Shown here one piece after another: positions 31,730 through 40,552 of a stretch of 49,626 nt of DNA. Source of the DNA: Clostridiales bacterium. GTDB lineage: Bacteria; Bacillota; Clostridia; Oscillospirales; CAG-272. A program made the translations under genes and the position numbers. The stretch lies in NCBI GenBank assembly GCA_024693345.1, contig JAILLB010000102.1, positions 1 to 49,626 on the forward strand, given 5' to 3'. The first letter of the stretch is position 1. Each line of letters starts with the position of its first letter. The notes under the pieces are model-generated. The model made no database searches, was not told the DNA's origin, and worked only from the letters and a program-made list of their open reading frames with translations.

Positions 31730-32659
31730 CTATTCTCCAAACTCCAGAACTGGAAGCCCGAAGTCTCCGTATAGTTCTTCATAATCCTCTCCCAGGTAGC
31801 ATGCAAAACTGCTTATGTTTTCAAAACCTGCGGATTTGTAATAATCTACGCTTTTGGATATGAGATCAAAATCCGGAACATACTTTTTGGGAGGTTTTGT
31901 CCAGTTTGAAAACATTGAGTTGTCATACCAGTATTCAAGTACTTTGGAGTCTGTTTTGCCGAAAGTATTGAGTAAATCTGCCTGCAGTTCTTTTTCTTTG
32001 TCCGGAACGTCCGATGATGGCTTTTTCATGTCTCTTTCCATCGGGGCATACTCAACGAAAATTCCTTTGTCCGGGCGTATTTTTTTCGGTGGCAGAGAAG
32101 TGTTGAAATACGCAAGATATGCCAGCTTTGCATCCGGAATATCTTTTTGAATTTCTTTTAAAATCTCATTCATTACAATCATCTGCTGGTCAGATGCGGA
32201 ATACTTTGAACATTCGGGACAGTGGCAATGACTGTCTTTTTTGTCGTCAAGCCAGAAATAGAAATTGTGAGTGCTCTTGTACAGAGAATTTGCAAGTTCA
32301 CGTGCTCTTTTCGCGACAAGTTTCAATGCGCCTTTGTTTGATACGCAGAAATTCATGTCGCTTGTCCTTGTTCCTTCTTCATTCATCCTGAAATACTCGG
32401 GATGAGTGTCGAACAAATCTCTGGGCATGAGATAAGAACCGCAATGCATCTCGTATTCTATTCTGAGTCCTTTTTCTAAAGCATAGTCCAAAAGATTTCT
32501 GAATTTTTCAGTCTTCATGTCTTTCAGCATGACTTCAAGATTGATGTGTGCTCTGTATCCTCCAACAGGGTGGATGCCAAGGCAGTCTATTTTGCTTTCA
32601 ACCAGTCTGTCTATCCATTTTTTGCTTATTTCTTCCGGGTGTATCAATAAGCTTGTCAT
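31730..32659 (-). CDS. DUF4838-like glycosidase-type barrel protein
   Basis: A 309-residue cytoplasmic protein. The segment FYFWLDDKKDSHCHCPECSKY (about 132-152) is typical of DUF4838, related to glycoside hydrolase barrels of the GH20/GH84 type. The Asp-Asp pair and the C-x-C-x2-C cluster stand out. The N-terminal part shows barrel elements (LGIHPVGGYRAHINLE, IEYEMHCGSYLMPRD). Family members are mostly found beside other glycosidases. Start ATG 32659 follows GGAGA. It lies between the GH32-like gene (9-base gap) and the CotH gene (15-base gap), so all three are probably one transcript from the promoter at 34896. Its substrate is unknown. Confidence 0.65.
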   Translation of the reverse strand: MTSLLIHPEEISKKWIDRLVESKIDCLGIHPVGGYRAHINLEVMLKDMKTEKFRNLLDYALEKGLRIEYEMHCGSYLMPRDLFDTHPEYFRMNEEGTRTSDMNFCVSNKGALKLVAKRARELANSLYKSTHNFYFWLDDKKDSHCHCPECSKYSASDQQMIVMNEILKEIQKDIPDAKLAYLAYFNTSLPPKKIRPDKGIFVEYAPMERDMKKPSSDVPDKEKELQADLLNTFGKTDSKVLEYWYDNSMFSNWTKPPKKYVPDFDLISKSVDYYKSAGFENISSFACYLGEDYEELYGDFGLPVLEFGE

Positions 32660-32674
32660 ATATATTTCTCCAGT

Positions 32675-34861
32675 TTAGTGTTTCTTTTTTCTGACCACAA
32701 TCACAACAAGAACTACTGCAAATGCAGTGAGTACAACACCTGAAACAATCAGAACTATTGCAGTTGGAGTAAGTTCTTTATCCTTTGTGTCTGTTTTGTC
32801 AGTTTCTGTTTCTGTTGGAATAGTTGTTTCTGCTTCAGTCGTTTCTGTTGTCTCATCTGAAGTTGTCACATCCAGTTTCGGGATTTCTCTCATTTCCGTA
32901 TGAGACGGATCGTTGGAGCATACCCGCATTTCAAGTCCTGTTTTTTCAACAGTAGGCTCTTCGACTGTTTCCCATTCTCCCCAGTCATGGCCGAACGGTT
33001 CAATTATTAATGGCTCGGTTATCCTGTTTTCTCCAAGTGCATCGGAGAATTTTTTGTGGCATGAAGAGCATTCCCAGTATTCAGCAGTTCCTGATTCCGT
33101 GCATGTAGGTTCCACCATTTCAACTTTTTCAAGGCTGTGAACATGACCTTCGTGCTCGGCATCGAAATAGTCATAGAGTGCTTCAGTTCTTACCGCCATG
33201 AAATTGCGCAAGAATCCCACGCATGAATTCACCGATTCATCGGAATATGTTCTGAAATATCTGAAAGTTGTGGATCTTTTTTCCACCGGCCATCTCATCA
33301 TGTCCATGTGAGCAGAAGGTGAGAGAAGTTCTGTCAATGTGTCTATGTATCCATCAGACTGCAGCATGTCTTCCAGGCATTTTGCTGCAATGGGATATAT
33401 GGTCGATGCAAGTGCTTTTGCATCTTCGTGCTGAATCACTGCTTTGCCGAAACTTGCGACATAACCGAATACCATGCTTGCACCATTTGCCCAGGGCTCA
33501 GTAAGATTGGTTCCGTAAGTGCCTCTGCTGGGGATATTACCCCATGTGTTGTCAAAATCCCAGACTGGGCCGGCGTGCAGCATCCCATCTGTGTCTATGT
33601 GGAAGAAGATGCTCCCTATGTATGCATCCCAGTTTTTGGATATTTCTTCGACAACGTAAACCTTTACAAGCGATTCCAGATCGCAGTATTCGGTATAGTG
33701 CTTGCCCAGGTCGTTATATCCTGTTTCACTGTACAGTGCCTGCTCAAAATCACTGAACAAGTTTGCTATATAATCCATTTCCTCCTGTGAACAGACTTCA
33801 GGGGATTTGATTGTGTACTGGTTATCATTGTGTGTCTGGAACACACACTTTTCAGATCTTGAATACAGGTTATCGAGCTCAATTAAGTAACCTCCGGTTA
33901 TGTTGTCCGGATTTTTCATGCCATCAGCATATCTGTACCAGCTGAGATTGCTGCTGTCGTCTAAAATATCTCCATTGTGAGTACTGATATGGAGGCTGTC
34001 AAGATCCTCCCCTTTGTTGGCTTTCTCGTTCAGATCCTCAAGGTCTGTTATCTCTATTCTGTTTTCGCCTATTTGGGTCTTTTCGCACAGTTGATATAGT
34101 CCCTGATACTCACTGTCTATGTACAGGTCGACAAAAACCGAATTCGGTGTATAAGGCAGTTCCAGCGCCTGAGCTATTTTAAATACGCAGGTGTTACGGA
34201 TATATGCAGAATCGTTATAGTTGGCGAGAAGAATCCATGTCTTTGCTTTTCCCATTCCGAACAAATCCGTCTTTTTACCGAGTTTGATCTGGAAGGGTTT
34301 CTTTTCATTTGAAAAAGATGCGTTGCCCCTGCCTTTTATTTCGGAAACAGTCCCAAGTGAAATGTCGTCATAAACTACAGTGCCGGAATCATTCGCAATA
34401 ACAAGCTGACTTTTTTTGTCTTTGTAATTCTTGCTTGAACGAAGCGGATTGATTCCTCCGCTGGTTTTTACATAAACTGAGCCTATTGCGCTGCCCGAGT
34501 AAATAAAATATGCATTACCGCCCAGATACAGCATGTAGCATGTGTTTCCATATGTATCGATGGTTTCTCCGGGTGTTACATCTATGACATGGTCATCCGG
34601 AAAATCCAACATCTGACTGCCATTGAATGAGTACTGCTTCAATGAAGTCTCTATTTCCACCTTTGTCAAATCAATGTTTGAAGGCAGGTAAAAACATGTT
34701 TTGTTGACTCTGTTTGAAAAAGGCAATATGTCTACGGAAGAATTGCTTGTTGCCAGATTGTTTTTTATTGACAATTCTCCTTCTGCGGTAATGGCCAATG
34801 GCATACACGCAATCATCAGACATACAGCCAGAATAACGATCAATACATTTTTGCTGAACAT
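32675..34861 (-). CDS. Exported CotH-family kinase with Cys module and membrane anchor
   Basis: A 728-residue protein. A signal peptide (MFSKNVLIVILAVCLMIACMP, about 1-25) is followed by a CotH kinase domain (about 170-570): IKGRGNASFSNEKKPFQIKL, WILLANYNDSAYIRN, GLYQLCEKTQIG, and the catalytic region GPVWDFDNTWGN (about 436-447). CotH proteins phosphorylate serines of surface or coat proteins. Next comes a Cys module (PTCTESGTAEYWECSSCHKKF...GHDW), a Thr/Glu-rich linker, one membrane helix and a KKKH tail. The protein is therefore anchored at the outer surface. It leads an operon with two glycosidase-like genes, a context not expected for spore coat CotH. Start ATG 34861 has AAGGAG seven bases upstream. 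Confidence 0.85.
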   Translation of the reverse strand: MFSKNVLIVILAVCLMIACMPLAITAEGELSIKNNLATSNSSVDILPFSNRVNKTCFYLPSNIDLTKVEIETSLKQYSFNGSQMLDFPDDHVIDVTPGETIDTYGNTCYMLYLGGNAYFIYSGSAIGSVYVKTSGGINPLRSSKNYKDKKSQLVIANDSGTVVYDDISLGTVSEIKGRGNASFSNEKKPFQIKLGKKTDLFGMGKAKTWILLANYNDSAYIRNTCVFKIAQALELPYTPNSVFVDLYIDSEYQGLYQLCEKTQIGENRIEITDLEDLNEKANKGEDLDSLHISTHNGDILDDSSNLSWYRYADGMKNPDNITGGYLIELDNLYSRSEKCVFQTHNDNQYTIKSPEVCSQEEMDYIANLFSDFEQALYSETGYNDLGKHYTEYCDLESLVKVYVVEEISKNWDAYIGSIFFHIDTDGMLHAGPVWDFDNTWGNIPSRGTYGTNLTEPWANGASMVFGYVASFGKAVIQHEDAKALASTIYPIAAKCLEDMLQSDGYIDTLTELLSPSAHMDMMRWPVEKRSTTFRYFRTYSDESVNSCVGFLRNFMAVRTEALYDYFDAEHEGHVHSLEKVEMVEPTCTESGTAEYWECSSCHKKFSDALGENRITEPLIIEPFGHDWGEWETVEEPTVEKTGLEMRVCSNDPSHTEMREIPKLDVTTSDETTETTEAETTIPTETETDKTDTKDKELTPTAIVLIVSGVVLTAFAVVLVVIVVRKKKH

Positions 34862-34895
34862 ACCGGAATCTCCTTACCAATTAATTACTAGTGTA

Positions 34896-34924
34896 ATTAT
34901 ATCAATACCAAAACATCGTTACAA
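34896..34924 (-). promoter_or_regulatory. Promoter of the cotH-DUF4838-GH32 operon
   Basis: On the minus strand TTGTAA (34924-34919) and TATAAT (34901-34896) are spaced by 17 bases, 35 bases before the start codon. Confidence 0.75.
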
Positions 34925-35018
34925 GACCAACGGTGACTATCACGTGTGTGCAATGCTTGAAAATGATATTTATTTTTGTTAATATTCTTAACAGTAGCAG
35001 CAGGAAAGAGGTGATTTT

Positions 35019-36170
35019 GTGAAGAGAACAATTGTAAAAGGCTTAGCTGTTTTTCTTGTTGTTATATTCATTTTTTCTTTGTCATCATGCGGAGGATTTA
35101 TTGAAGATCTGGTTTCCCGACTGGAAGAACTTGAAACTACGCAAACCGAAACTCAGAAAATCACAGAATCACATACGGAAACTCAAAAAAGAGAAAATGT
35201 CATTCCGTTTGATTATGCTCCGGAACTCAAGCCTTACTCTCTTCCGGGTGAGACTTTTACAGATCCAATTGAGAAAGAGGCATCAGATATCATAGACGCG
35301 TCAATTTGCAAAGCCATATCGTGCTTAAATGCAATGAAGGACAACAGGCATTCATTTTCGGTTTTTAACTATGAGGAAGATCCGAACGGATTTTTATCTC
35401 AACTTGACAACAGCACGAAAAATGCATTTCATTCTTTGTCATCGAAAGCCAGAAATTTCGAGAATTATTCCATAAAGAAAGAAGAATATTCCGGCGATTT
35501 GAAAGAAGCATTTTTCAGTCTCAGCGAACCGATGATGTATTGTGATCCGTTTGTCAATTCTTACATGACAATAACACCGAAAACGTATGGAGCAATTGAC
35601 CCTGTTACGGGTGATATCATAAACGTATATTTAGACATACACATCGAATATTTCAATCCATACAAGGATGGAAATGCCACATTGGCTCAGGATGGAATGA
35701 CAACTGAAGAGCTGAAGCACAGCATTTCATTGTTTGAGCATATTATCAGGCGAATCATAAGATTCATGCCTGACAATCTGTCAACTTATGACAAATACTA
35801 CTATCTAGCTGTTGTGGTGACAGAACAGGTCAAATACGACAAAAGACCGGACAATTGTTACACTGCATTCGGAGCACTTGTGTGCGGCAGAGCAGTGTGC
35901 GAAGGATACAGCACGGCATATGCACTTTTGTGCAGGGAAGCCAATCTGTATTGTGCATACAGAATGAGTAAATCTCACATATGGAACATGGTAAAACTGG
36001 AAGACGGGATATATAACGTGGACCTGACCTGGGCAGATGATTACGAACCAAACACGTATGACTGGTACAGATTTTTTGTGAGAACTGACGAACAATCTGC
36101 ATACTCGGGACACGAGCCTGTCAAAGGTGTTGAAGGAACCGGATCGGGTTCACTTAACCCATATTCGTGA
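35019..36170 (+). CDS. Transglutaminase-like cysteine protease lipoprotein
   Basis: A 383-residue lipoprotein starting at GTG 35019, preceded by GAGGTGA. The signal has lipobox LSSC (Cys at about residue 24), then a coiled stretch of Thr/Glu residues (about 33-60). The transglutaminase core is at about 265-365. The catalytic triad fits: Cys in GRAVCEGYS (about 295), His in SHIWNMVKL (about 323), Asp in YNVDLTWAD (about 337). Such exported enzymes can cut or cross-link peptides at the cell surface. No substrate is suggested by its neighbours; it is divergent from the CotH kinase gene. Confidence 0.82.
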   Translation: MKRTIVKGLAVFLVVIFIFSLSSCGGFIEDLVSRLEELETTQTETQKITESHTETQKRENVIPFDYAPELKPYSLPGETFTDPIEKEASDIIDASICKAISCLNAMKDNRHSFSVFNYEEDPNGFLSQLDNSTKNAFHSLSSKARNFENYSIKKEEYSGDLKEAFFSLSEPMMYCDPFVNSYMTITPKTYGAIDPVTGDIINVYLDIHIEYFNPYKDGNATLAQDGMTTEELKHSISLFEHIIRRIIRFMPDNLSTYDKYYYLAVVVTEQVKYDKRPDNCYTAFGALVCGRAVCEGYSTAYALLCREANLYCAYRMSKSHIWNMVKLEDGIYNVDLTWADDYEPNTYDWYRFFVRTDEQSAYSGHEPVKGVEGTGSGSLNPYS

Positions 36171-36220
36171 TCTTTTCGCGCAAAAAACCAAAAAATGTGC
36201 ATAGTTACGTAAAAGTGTAA

Positions 36221-36249
36221 TTGTAAATCGTATCTATTGAGGGTATAAT
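36221..36249 (+). promoter_or_regulatory. Promoter of the M24 aminopeptidase gene
   Basis: TTGTAA (36221-36226) and TATAAT (36244-36249) are spaced by 17 bases, with the start GTG at 36282. Confidence 0.75.
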
Positions 36250-36281
36250 TAACGCGTATTGCATAATAGGAGGTAAAAACG

Positions 36282-37520
36282 GTGGACAAATCAGTTTTTA
36301 CTGAAAACAGAAGAAGAGTGCTGGACCAGATGGAGAACAACTCCGTAATGGCAGTTTTTTCACGCAGAGGTCCGGATGTAACTTTTCAGGATAAATACGA
36401 AATAAACAGAAACTACTACTATCTGAGCGGCGTTGTTGAATACGGAAACGTATTGCTCTTGTATAAAAATGACGGAAAAACGGGAAGCACAATGTTCATC
36501 AAACCGTATGATGAACTTAAGGCAAAATGGGTCGGAGCTCCCAAGACACAAGAAGAAATTACAGAGATTTCAGGCATAGAAGAAGTTGAATACGTTGAGT
36601 CTTTTGAGTCAACACTCGGCAAGTATCTGGAGAAATGCTGTGTTCTTTACCTGGATCTGATTCCAAAGGGTGAAGAAGATATTCCGGATTACTGCGATGT
36701 GTTTTCTTCCAAAGTCAAGGAAATGTACCCGTCGGTTGAAGTCAAGAGCGGAAGGCCTATGCTTCAGCACGCGAGAACAACAAAACAGCCTGAAGAACTC
36801 GATCAGATGAGAAAGGCTATAGAAATAACCAACAAGGGAATCGAGAACATATTGAGACATATGAGACCGATGTACGAGTATCAGCTCGAGAGCTATTTCG
36901 ATCAGGCAATAAAGTACTACGGAGCAACAGGGTATGCATTCCCGACAATCGCAGCGAGCGGAGCGAATGCGTGTTGTCTCCACTACAGTGACAACAACAG
37001 TTTTGCAGAAGACGGGGATCTGATTCTATTTGATCTCGGTGCAAACTACAATTGTTACTGCGCGGATATTTCGAGAACTTTCCCGGTTAACGGAAAGTAT
37101 ACAAGACGTCAGAAACAGCTTTATGACATAGTTCTCAATGCTCAAAAGATGGTATTCGAAAAAGCAAGACCCGGTTACACGACAAAGGAACTCAACGGAT
37201 TCTTGAGAGAGTACTACAAAGCGGAACTCAAGAAAATAGGTCTGATTGAAGAGGGAACCGAAGAAGAAGTGTCCAAATACTATTTCCACGGCGTTTCACA
37301 CCACATCGGTGTAGATGTTCATGATTTGGCAGATTATGACGCACTGAAGCCGGGATGTGTTATTTCAAACGAACCGGGGCTTTACATTGCAGAAGAGGGG
37401 ATCGGTATAAGGATTGAAGACGATGTTCTCATTACCGAAAACGGTGCCGAATGGCTGTCTCCCCAGATAATTAAAGAGACTGATGACATAGAAAAGTTTA
37501 TAAAAGAAAACAAAATCTAA
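36282..37520 (+). CDS. pepP: M24B aminopeptidase P-like (Xaa-Pro aminopeptidase)
   Basis: A 412-residue cytoplasmic metallopeptidase, removing N-terminal residues before proline. Start GTG 36282 follows AGGAGGT seven bases upstream. The N-terminal AMP_N domain (about 1-150) has NRNYYYLSG. The pita-bread catalytic domain holds the five metal ligands: LFDLGA (Asp), CADISRTF (Asp), GVSHHIGVDVHD (His), SNEPGLY (Glu) and IRIEDDVLI (Glu). TIAASGANACCLHY provides the extra His. Length and order match PepP. It has its own promoter and is followed 15 bases later by an unrelated membrane gene. Confidence 0.93.
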   Translation: MDKSVFTENRRRVLDQMENNSVMAVFSRRGPDVTFQDKYEINRNYYYLSGVVEYGNVLLLYKNDGKTGSTMFIKPYDELKAKWVGAPKTQEEITEISGIEEVEYVESFESTLGKYLEKCCVLYLDLIPKGEEDIPDYCDVFSSKVKEMYPSVEVKSGRPMLQHARTTKQPEELDQMRKAIEITNKGIENILRHMRPMYEYQLESYFDQAIKYYGATGYAFPTIAASGANACCLHYSDNNSFAEDGDLILFDLGANYNCYCADISRTFPVNGKYTRRQKQLYDIVLNAQKMVFEKARPGYTTKELNGFLREYYKAELKKIGLIEEGTEEEVSKYYFHGVSHHIGVDVHDLADYDALKPGCVISNEPGLYIAEEGIGIRIEDDVLITENGAEWLSPQIIKETDDIEKFIKENKI

Positions 37521-37535
37521 TTTTGGGAGCTGAAC

Positions 37536-38249
37536 ATGGAAGAAAACAAAGATTATTCTACCAATTCAACGGAAGAACAGGAAGTAAATCCCCTGGTTGA
37601 AGAGTATGAGAGCAAGTTTCTAAACACTTCGACAATGGACAAATCTCCTGTTGTCAACAACAAGGGAATAACTCTGTACGCATCGAGAAAAAATGATTTG
37701 AAGCACACTAAATCAGCATACATTTTAAACGGATTGCTGCTTGTGTTCTTTGGTGTAATAGAGTTTGTCATCATGCATAATCTGATCAAAGAGATGTTTC
37801 CAGCATTTGCATCACTTGCAATATTAAATTTCTCTGTGGTCATTTTTGGTGCCATTAACCTGATTCAGGGAATAGCAATGAAAGAAGAAGTCAGTTCAAA
37901 GTCTCTTCTTTTAGACAAGACTTTCGGTGTAAGCCTCGATGACAACAATGATCTGAAAGTGGAAACAACACTGATGCCTCTCGGATATGTCAAGTCTGTC
38001 TTCGGCAAGTTGTCTTTCGGATGTTTTTACGCAATCATATGCATGGCAATTCTGACAGTTGCGACTGAACCTTCAAACAGTATGAGAGTTTTGGGAATGG
38101 TTCTCATTGTATCGGTCATATCCTGTCTCATCATCATGAGAAGACTCAAAGAAGCAGGGTATAAGACACCATATAACAAATTAAAATTCTATTGTGACGG
38201 TTATGTGCTTGAATGCACCAACAAACTTAGACACTGGAGAAAATTGTAA
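37536..38249 (+). CDS. Hypothetical four-span membrane protein
   Basis: A 237-residue protein I do not recognise. The N-terminal 65 residues are acidic and Ser/Thr-rich (MEENKDYSTNSTEEQE), likely cytoplasmic. Four hydrophobic segments follow at about 67-86, 90-113, 163-178 and 182-200, in two pairs separated by a soluble loop of about 45 residues. The C-terminal tail contains YCDGYVLECTNKLRHWRKL. It is the second gene of the pepP transcript (gap 15 bases) and ends at a strong terminator. Confidence 0.7.
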   Translation: MEENKDYSTNSTEEQEVNPLVEEYESKFLNTSTMDKSPVVNNKGITLYASRKNDLKHTKSAYILNGLLLVFFGVIEFVIMHNLIKEMFPAFASLAILNFSVVIFGAINLIQGIAMKEEVSSKSLLLDKTFGVSLDDNNDLKVETTLMPLGYVKSVFGKLSFGCFYAIICMAILTVATEPSNSMRVLGMVLIVSVISCLIIMRRLKEAGYKTPYNKLKFYCDGYVLECTNKLRHWRKL

Positions 38250-38256
38250 TGAATTC

Positions 38257-38292
38257 AGGACAATGATCTGAAAAAGATTGTTGTCCTTTTTT
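38257..38292 (+). terminator. Intrinsic terminator after the pepP unit
   Basis: AGGACAA (38257-38263) pairs with TTGTCCT (38281-38287), followed by five more T (38288-38292). It sits just ahead of the radical SAM gene's ribosome binding site, so that gene either has readthrough or an unseen promoter. Confidence 0.75.
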
Positions 38293-38304
38293 GGAAGGTA
38301 AAAC

Positions 38305-39222
38305 ATGTGGTATTATTCGGCAAATGAATATTACAAAGAAAAGTTCGGGCACAAGATGTACAAGCTGTCATTGTCCGGAGGTTTCACGTGTCCTAACAGA
38401 GATGGAACGAAGGGAATAGGCGGATGCATATTCTGTTCGGAAGGCGGAAGCGGGGATTTTTCCGAGAGCCTGTATGACCAGGCCTACAAAAACGCAATAT
38501 CCAATGCAAAAAAACGCGTGTCGGACAAAACAGGAGATGACTGCGGATACATTGCATATTTTCAAAGCTTTACTTCGACATATATGCCGATTGAACAGCT
38601 GCGCGAAAAGATAGATATGCCTTTGAATGATGACGGAATATCTGCAATATCTGTCGGAACAAGAGCGGACTGTCTTGGCGAAGATGTCATAGAAGTGTTG
38701 AAAAAGGCAAATGAAATAAAGCCAGTATATGTTGAAATAGGGCTTCAGACGATACACGATTCAACAGCAAAACTCATAAACAGATGCTTTGATTTGCAGG
38801 AATATGTTGATGCTGTCAAAAGACTCCGTGAAGCAGGAATAAATGTAATTACACATGTAATCATAGGCCTACCTTATGAGACTAAAGAGATGATGCTTGA
38901 AACGGTTAAGTTCGTCGGCAAACACACTGACGGAATAAAGCTTCAGCTTCTTCATGTGCTGAAAAATACGGCACTCGAAAAACTCTACTTAAGAGGAGAA
39001 TTTCAAGTGCCGGATATGGATGAATATATAGATATTTTGTGCAGCTGCGTCGAACTGCTTCCGAAGAATGTTGTAATTCACAGACTTACCGGAGATGCAC
39101 CGAAAAAACTGCTTGTTGCACCCCTGTGGTCCGCAGATAAAAAGAATGTCATCAATTCAGTCAGAAAGACATTTGTTCAGAGAGACATTCAGCAGGGAAG
39201 ATTCTCAGAACAAAGGAGTTAA
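38305..39222 (+). CDS. TIGR01212-type radical SAM protein (YhcC/YtqA)
   Basis: A 305-residue iron-sulfur enzyme. The N-terminal cluster motif is GFTCPNRDGTKGIGGCIFCS (about 27-46), giving Cys residues with the long CX11CX2C spacing of this family. Downstream, ISVGTRADCL (about 111-120), VEIGLQTIH (about 142-150) and HVIIGLPYETKEMM (about 184-197) are the barrel motifs. YhcC/YtqA proteins bind a [4Fe-4S] cluster and SAM; the physiological reaction is not known to me. Its end overlaps the convergent YhhN gene by 18 bases. Confidence 0.9.
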   Translation: MWYYSANEYYKEKFGHKMYKLSLSGGFTCPNRDGTKGIGGCIFCSEGGSGDFSESLYDQAYKNAISNAKKRVSDKTGDDCGYIAYFQSFTSTYMPIEQLREKIDMPLNDDGISAISVGTRADCLGEDVIEVLKKANEIKPVYVEIGLQTIHDSTAKLINRCFDLQEYVDAVKRLREAGINVITHVIIGLPYETKEMMLETVKFVGKHTDGIKLQLLHVLKNTALEKLYLRGEFQVPDMDEYIDILCSCVELLPKNVVIHRLTGDAPKKLLVAPLWSADKKNVINSVRKTFVQRDIQQGRFSEQRS

Positions 39223-39870
39223 TCCTATTGTGATTAGCAATATTGCAGGAATATATGTTGACATGACAAACAGATCGGATTTGTAAAATCTCGGTTTCTC
39301 CGGAACATATGTCAGAAGGAACAATGCACAGTCTGATAGGAAGAACAGTATTGCTCCGATGTATGAAAGCAAATGCCAGATTCCGAAAGAATTGACCATC
39401 AACACAAGTGCAAAGATATTTGTCAATGCGTTGCTCATCAGGTACAAAAACAGTGCAAACAGCATGATAAGCGGGGCTTTTTTTCTCAATGTGAAAATAA
39501 CTGCGCCGGAAATCAGCAGATATGCGACTGCAACAGGAACAACAATTGCAATCGGGAATGCAGAAAAGTCTATTTTGACTGCAAAATTGATTATATAGAG
39601 GACGTGACCGACAAAGAAGGCTGCACCTCCCGCGACAAACCATTTTACGTCCGAGGGATTGATCAGGATATCTCCAAGCCAGCAGGCAAACAATGCAGCA
39701 ATCAAAAGAAGGTCAGGATTCGGCAATCCTTTGAACAGACAATACAGACAGAGCGAAAGTGCAAGAAAAGGTTTAGATATTTTTCCGAATTTCTCCCGAC
39801 CCTTCTGTGTACCTATCAGATTGAAAACTGCTGCGATAATAAAGATTCCAATAAACAGATATGAAAGCAT
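39205..39870 (-). CDS. YhhN/TMEM86-family membrane protein (lysoplasmalogenase-like)
   Basis: A 221-residue membrane protein with about eight hydrophobic helices. The family motifs are present: FACWLGDILI (about 61-70) and FFVGHVLYIINF (about 84-95), and in the second half the polar LSDCALF (about 188-194). YhhN/TMEM86 proteins include lysoplasmalogenases, which hydrolyse the vinyl ether bond of lysoplasmalogens. Plasmalogens occur in anaerobes, so such a role is plausible. It shares the strand with the P-loop kinase and copA genes (gap 21 bases), but a common transcript is uncertain. Start: ATG 39870 with AAAGGA upstream. Confidence 0.83.
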   Translation of the reverse strand: MLSYLFIGIFIIAAVFNLIGTQKGREKFGKISKPFLALSLCLYCLFKGLPNPDLLLIAALFACWLGDILINPSDVKWFVAGGAAFFVGHVLYIINFAVKIDFSAFPIAIVVPVAVAYLLISGAVIFTLRKKAPLIMLFALFLYLMSNALTNIFALVLMVNSFGIWHLLSYIGAILFFLSDCALFLLTYVPEKPRFYKSDLFVMSTYIPAILLITIGLTPLF

Positions 39871-39891
39871 AGCAATCCTTTCTTAACGTGG

Positions 39892-40338
39892 TTAACGGAT
39901 TGTTTCTATCTCATCCCATCCTTCATCTGAAGATGGAAACGAAAAGTATGTCTGCATTTTTTCAAATGCTGATTCAGGGACTTGACGGTCCCTCTTTTTG
40001 TTTCTTTCCATGCATACTTGTACAGGTACGTCGAATGCGACGCACTTTTTCGTGCATTTTATGTCTTTTATGGATTCAAGAAACCTTATCCGCCCCTGTT
40101 TAGATATATTGGTGGCATCAAAGACACAGTTTTTGCCGTTTTTCAAAGAATCAATCAGTCTTGAATGGAGAGTGTCAAACACAATGCTGTTGTGAGATAC
40201 ATCGCTAACATCTCCAAACAATTCTATTCGTATATCATCGGAACTGAAAGAGCAGTATCCCTGTTCTTTCATTTTGTCTGCGTATGTGGTTTTTCCCGAT
40301 GCGGGAAGACCGACAAGCATAATGAAAACCGGGGTCAT
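39892..40338 (-). CDS. P-loop kinase of the AAA_33 (polynucleotide kinase-like) type
   Basis: A 148-residue cytoplasmic protein. The Walker A motif GLPASGKTT (about 10-18) is at the N-terminus, followed by SSDDIRIELFG (about 32-42), NCVFDATNIS (about 69-78) with the Walker B-like Asp, and a lid region (ERNKKRDRQVPE, about 111-122). This is the pattern of small zeta-toxin/polynucleotide-kinase-like kinases that phosphorylate nucleic acid ends or sugars. The target is unknown. It begins one base before the copA stop codon region, so it is probably co-transcribed with copA, although a copper role is not implied. Confidence 0.85.
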   Translation of the reverse strand: MTPVFIMLVGLPASGKTTYADKMKEQGYCSFSSDDIRIELFGDVSDVSHNSIVFDTLHSRLIDSLKNGKNCVFDATNISKQGRIRFLESIKDIKCTKKCVAFDVPVQVCMERNKKRDRQVPESAFEKMQTYFSFPSSDEGWDEIETIR

Positions 40339-40339
40339 G

Positions 40340-40552
40340 TCAGCTTATGCTTACTACCGTGAAATCTTTTGCTTCAACAGCCTGTTTGAGAGTGCTGTCT
40401 TCGACAGATGAATTCAGTGTTACAACGGCCTTTCCTTCGACGTGGCTGACCTGAGCGGATGCAACTCCTTCAACGGCTTCGAGAGCTTTTTTGACTGTTG
40501 CTTCGCAGTGCGGGCACATCATTCCTTTGATTTCCATTGTTTTAACGTTCAT
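40340..40552 (-). CDS. Internal in-frame start in copA: candidate stand-alone copper chaperone CopZ
   Basis: Within copA, ATG 40552 (the Met of MNVKTMEIKGMMC) is preceded by AAAGGAG (GGAG at 40564-40561), eight bases upstream. This is a consensus ribosome binding site inside the reading frame. Translation from here would give a 70-residue protein with GMMCPHCEA and the fold of CopZ. This suggests one gene could make both the pump with its extra domain and a free chaperone. The internal start is seen directly; its use is an inference. Confidence 0.5.
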   Translation of the reverse strand: MNVKTMEIKGMMCPHCEATVKKALEAVEGVASAQVSHVEGKAVVTLNSSVEDSTLKQAVEAKDFTVVSIS

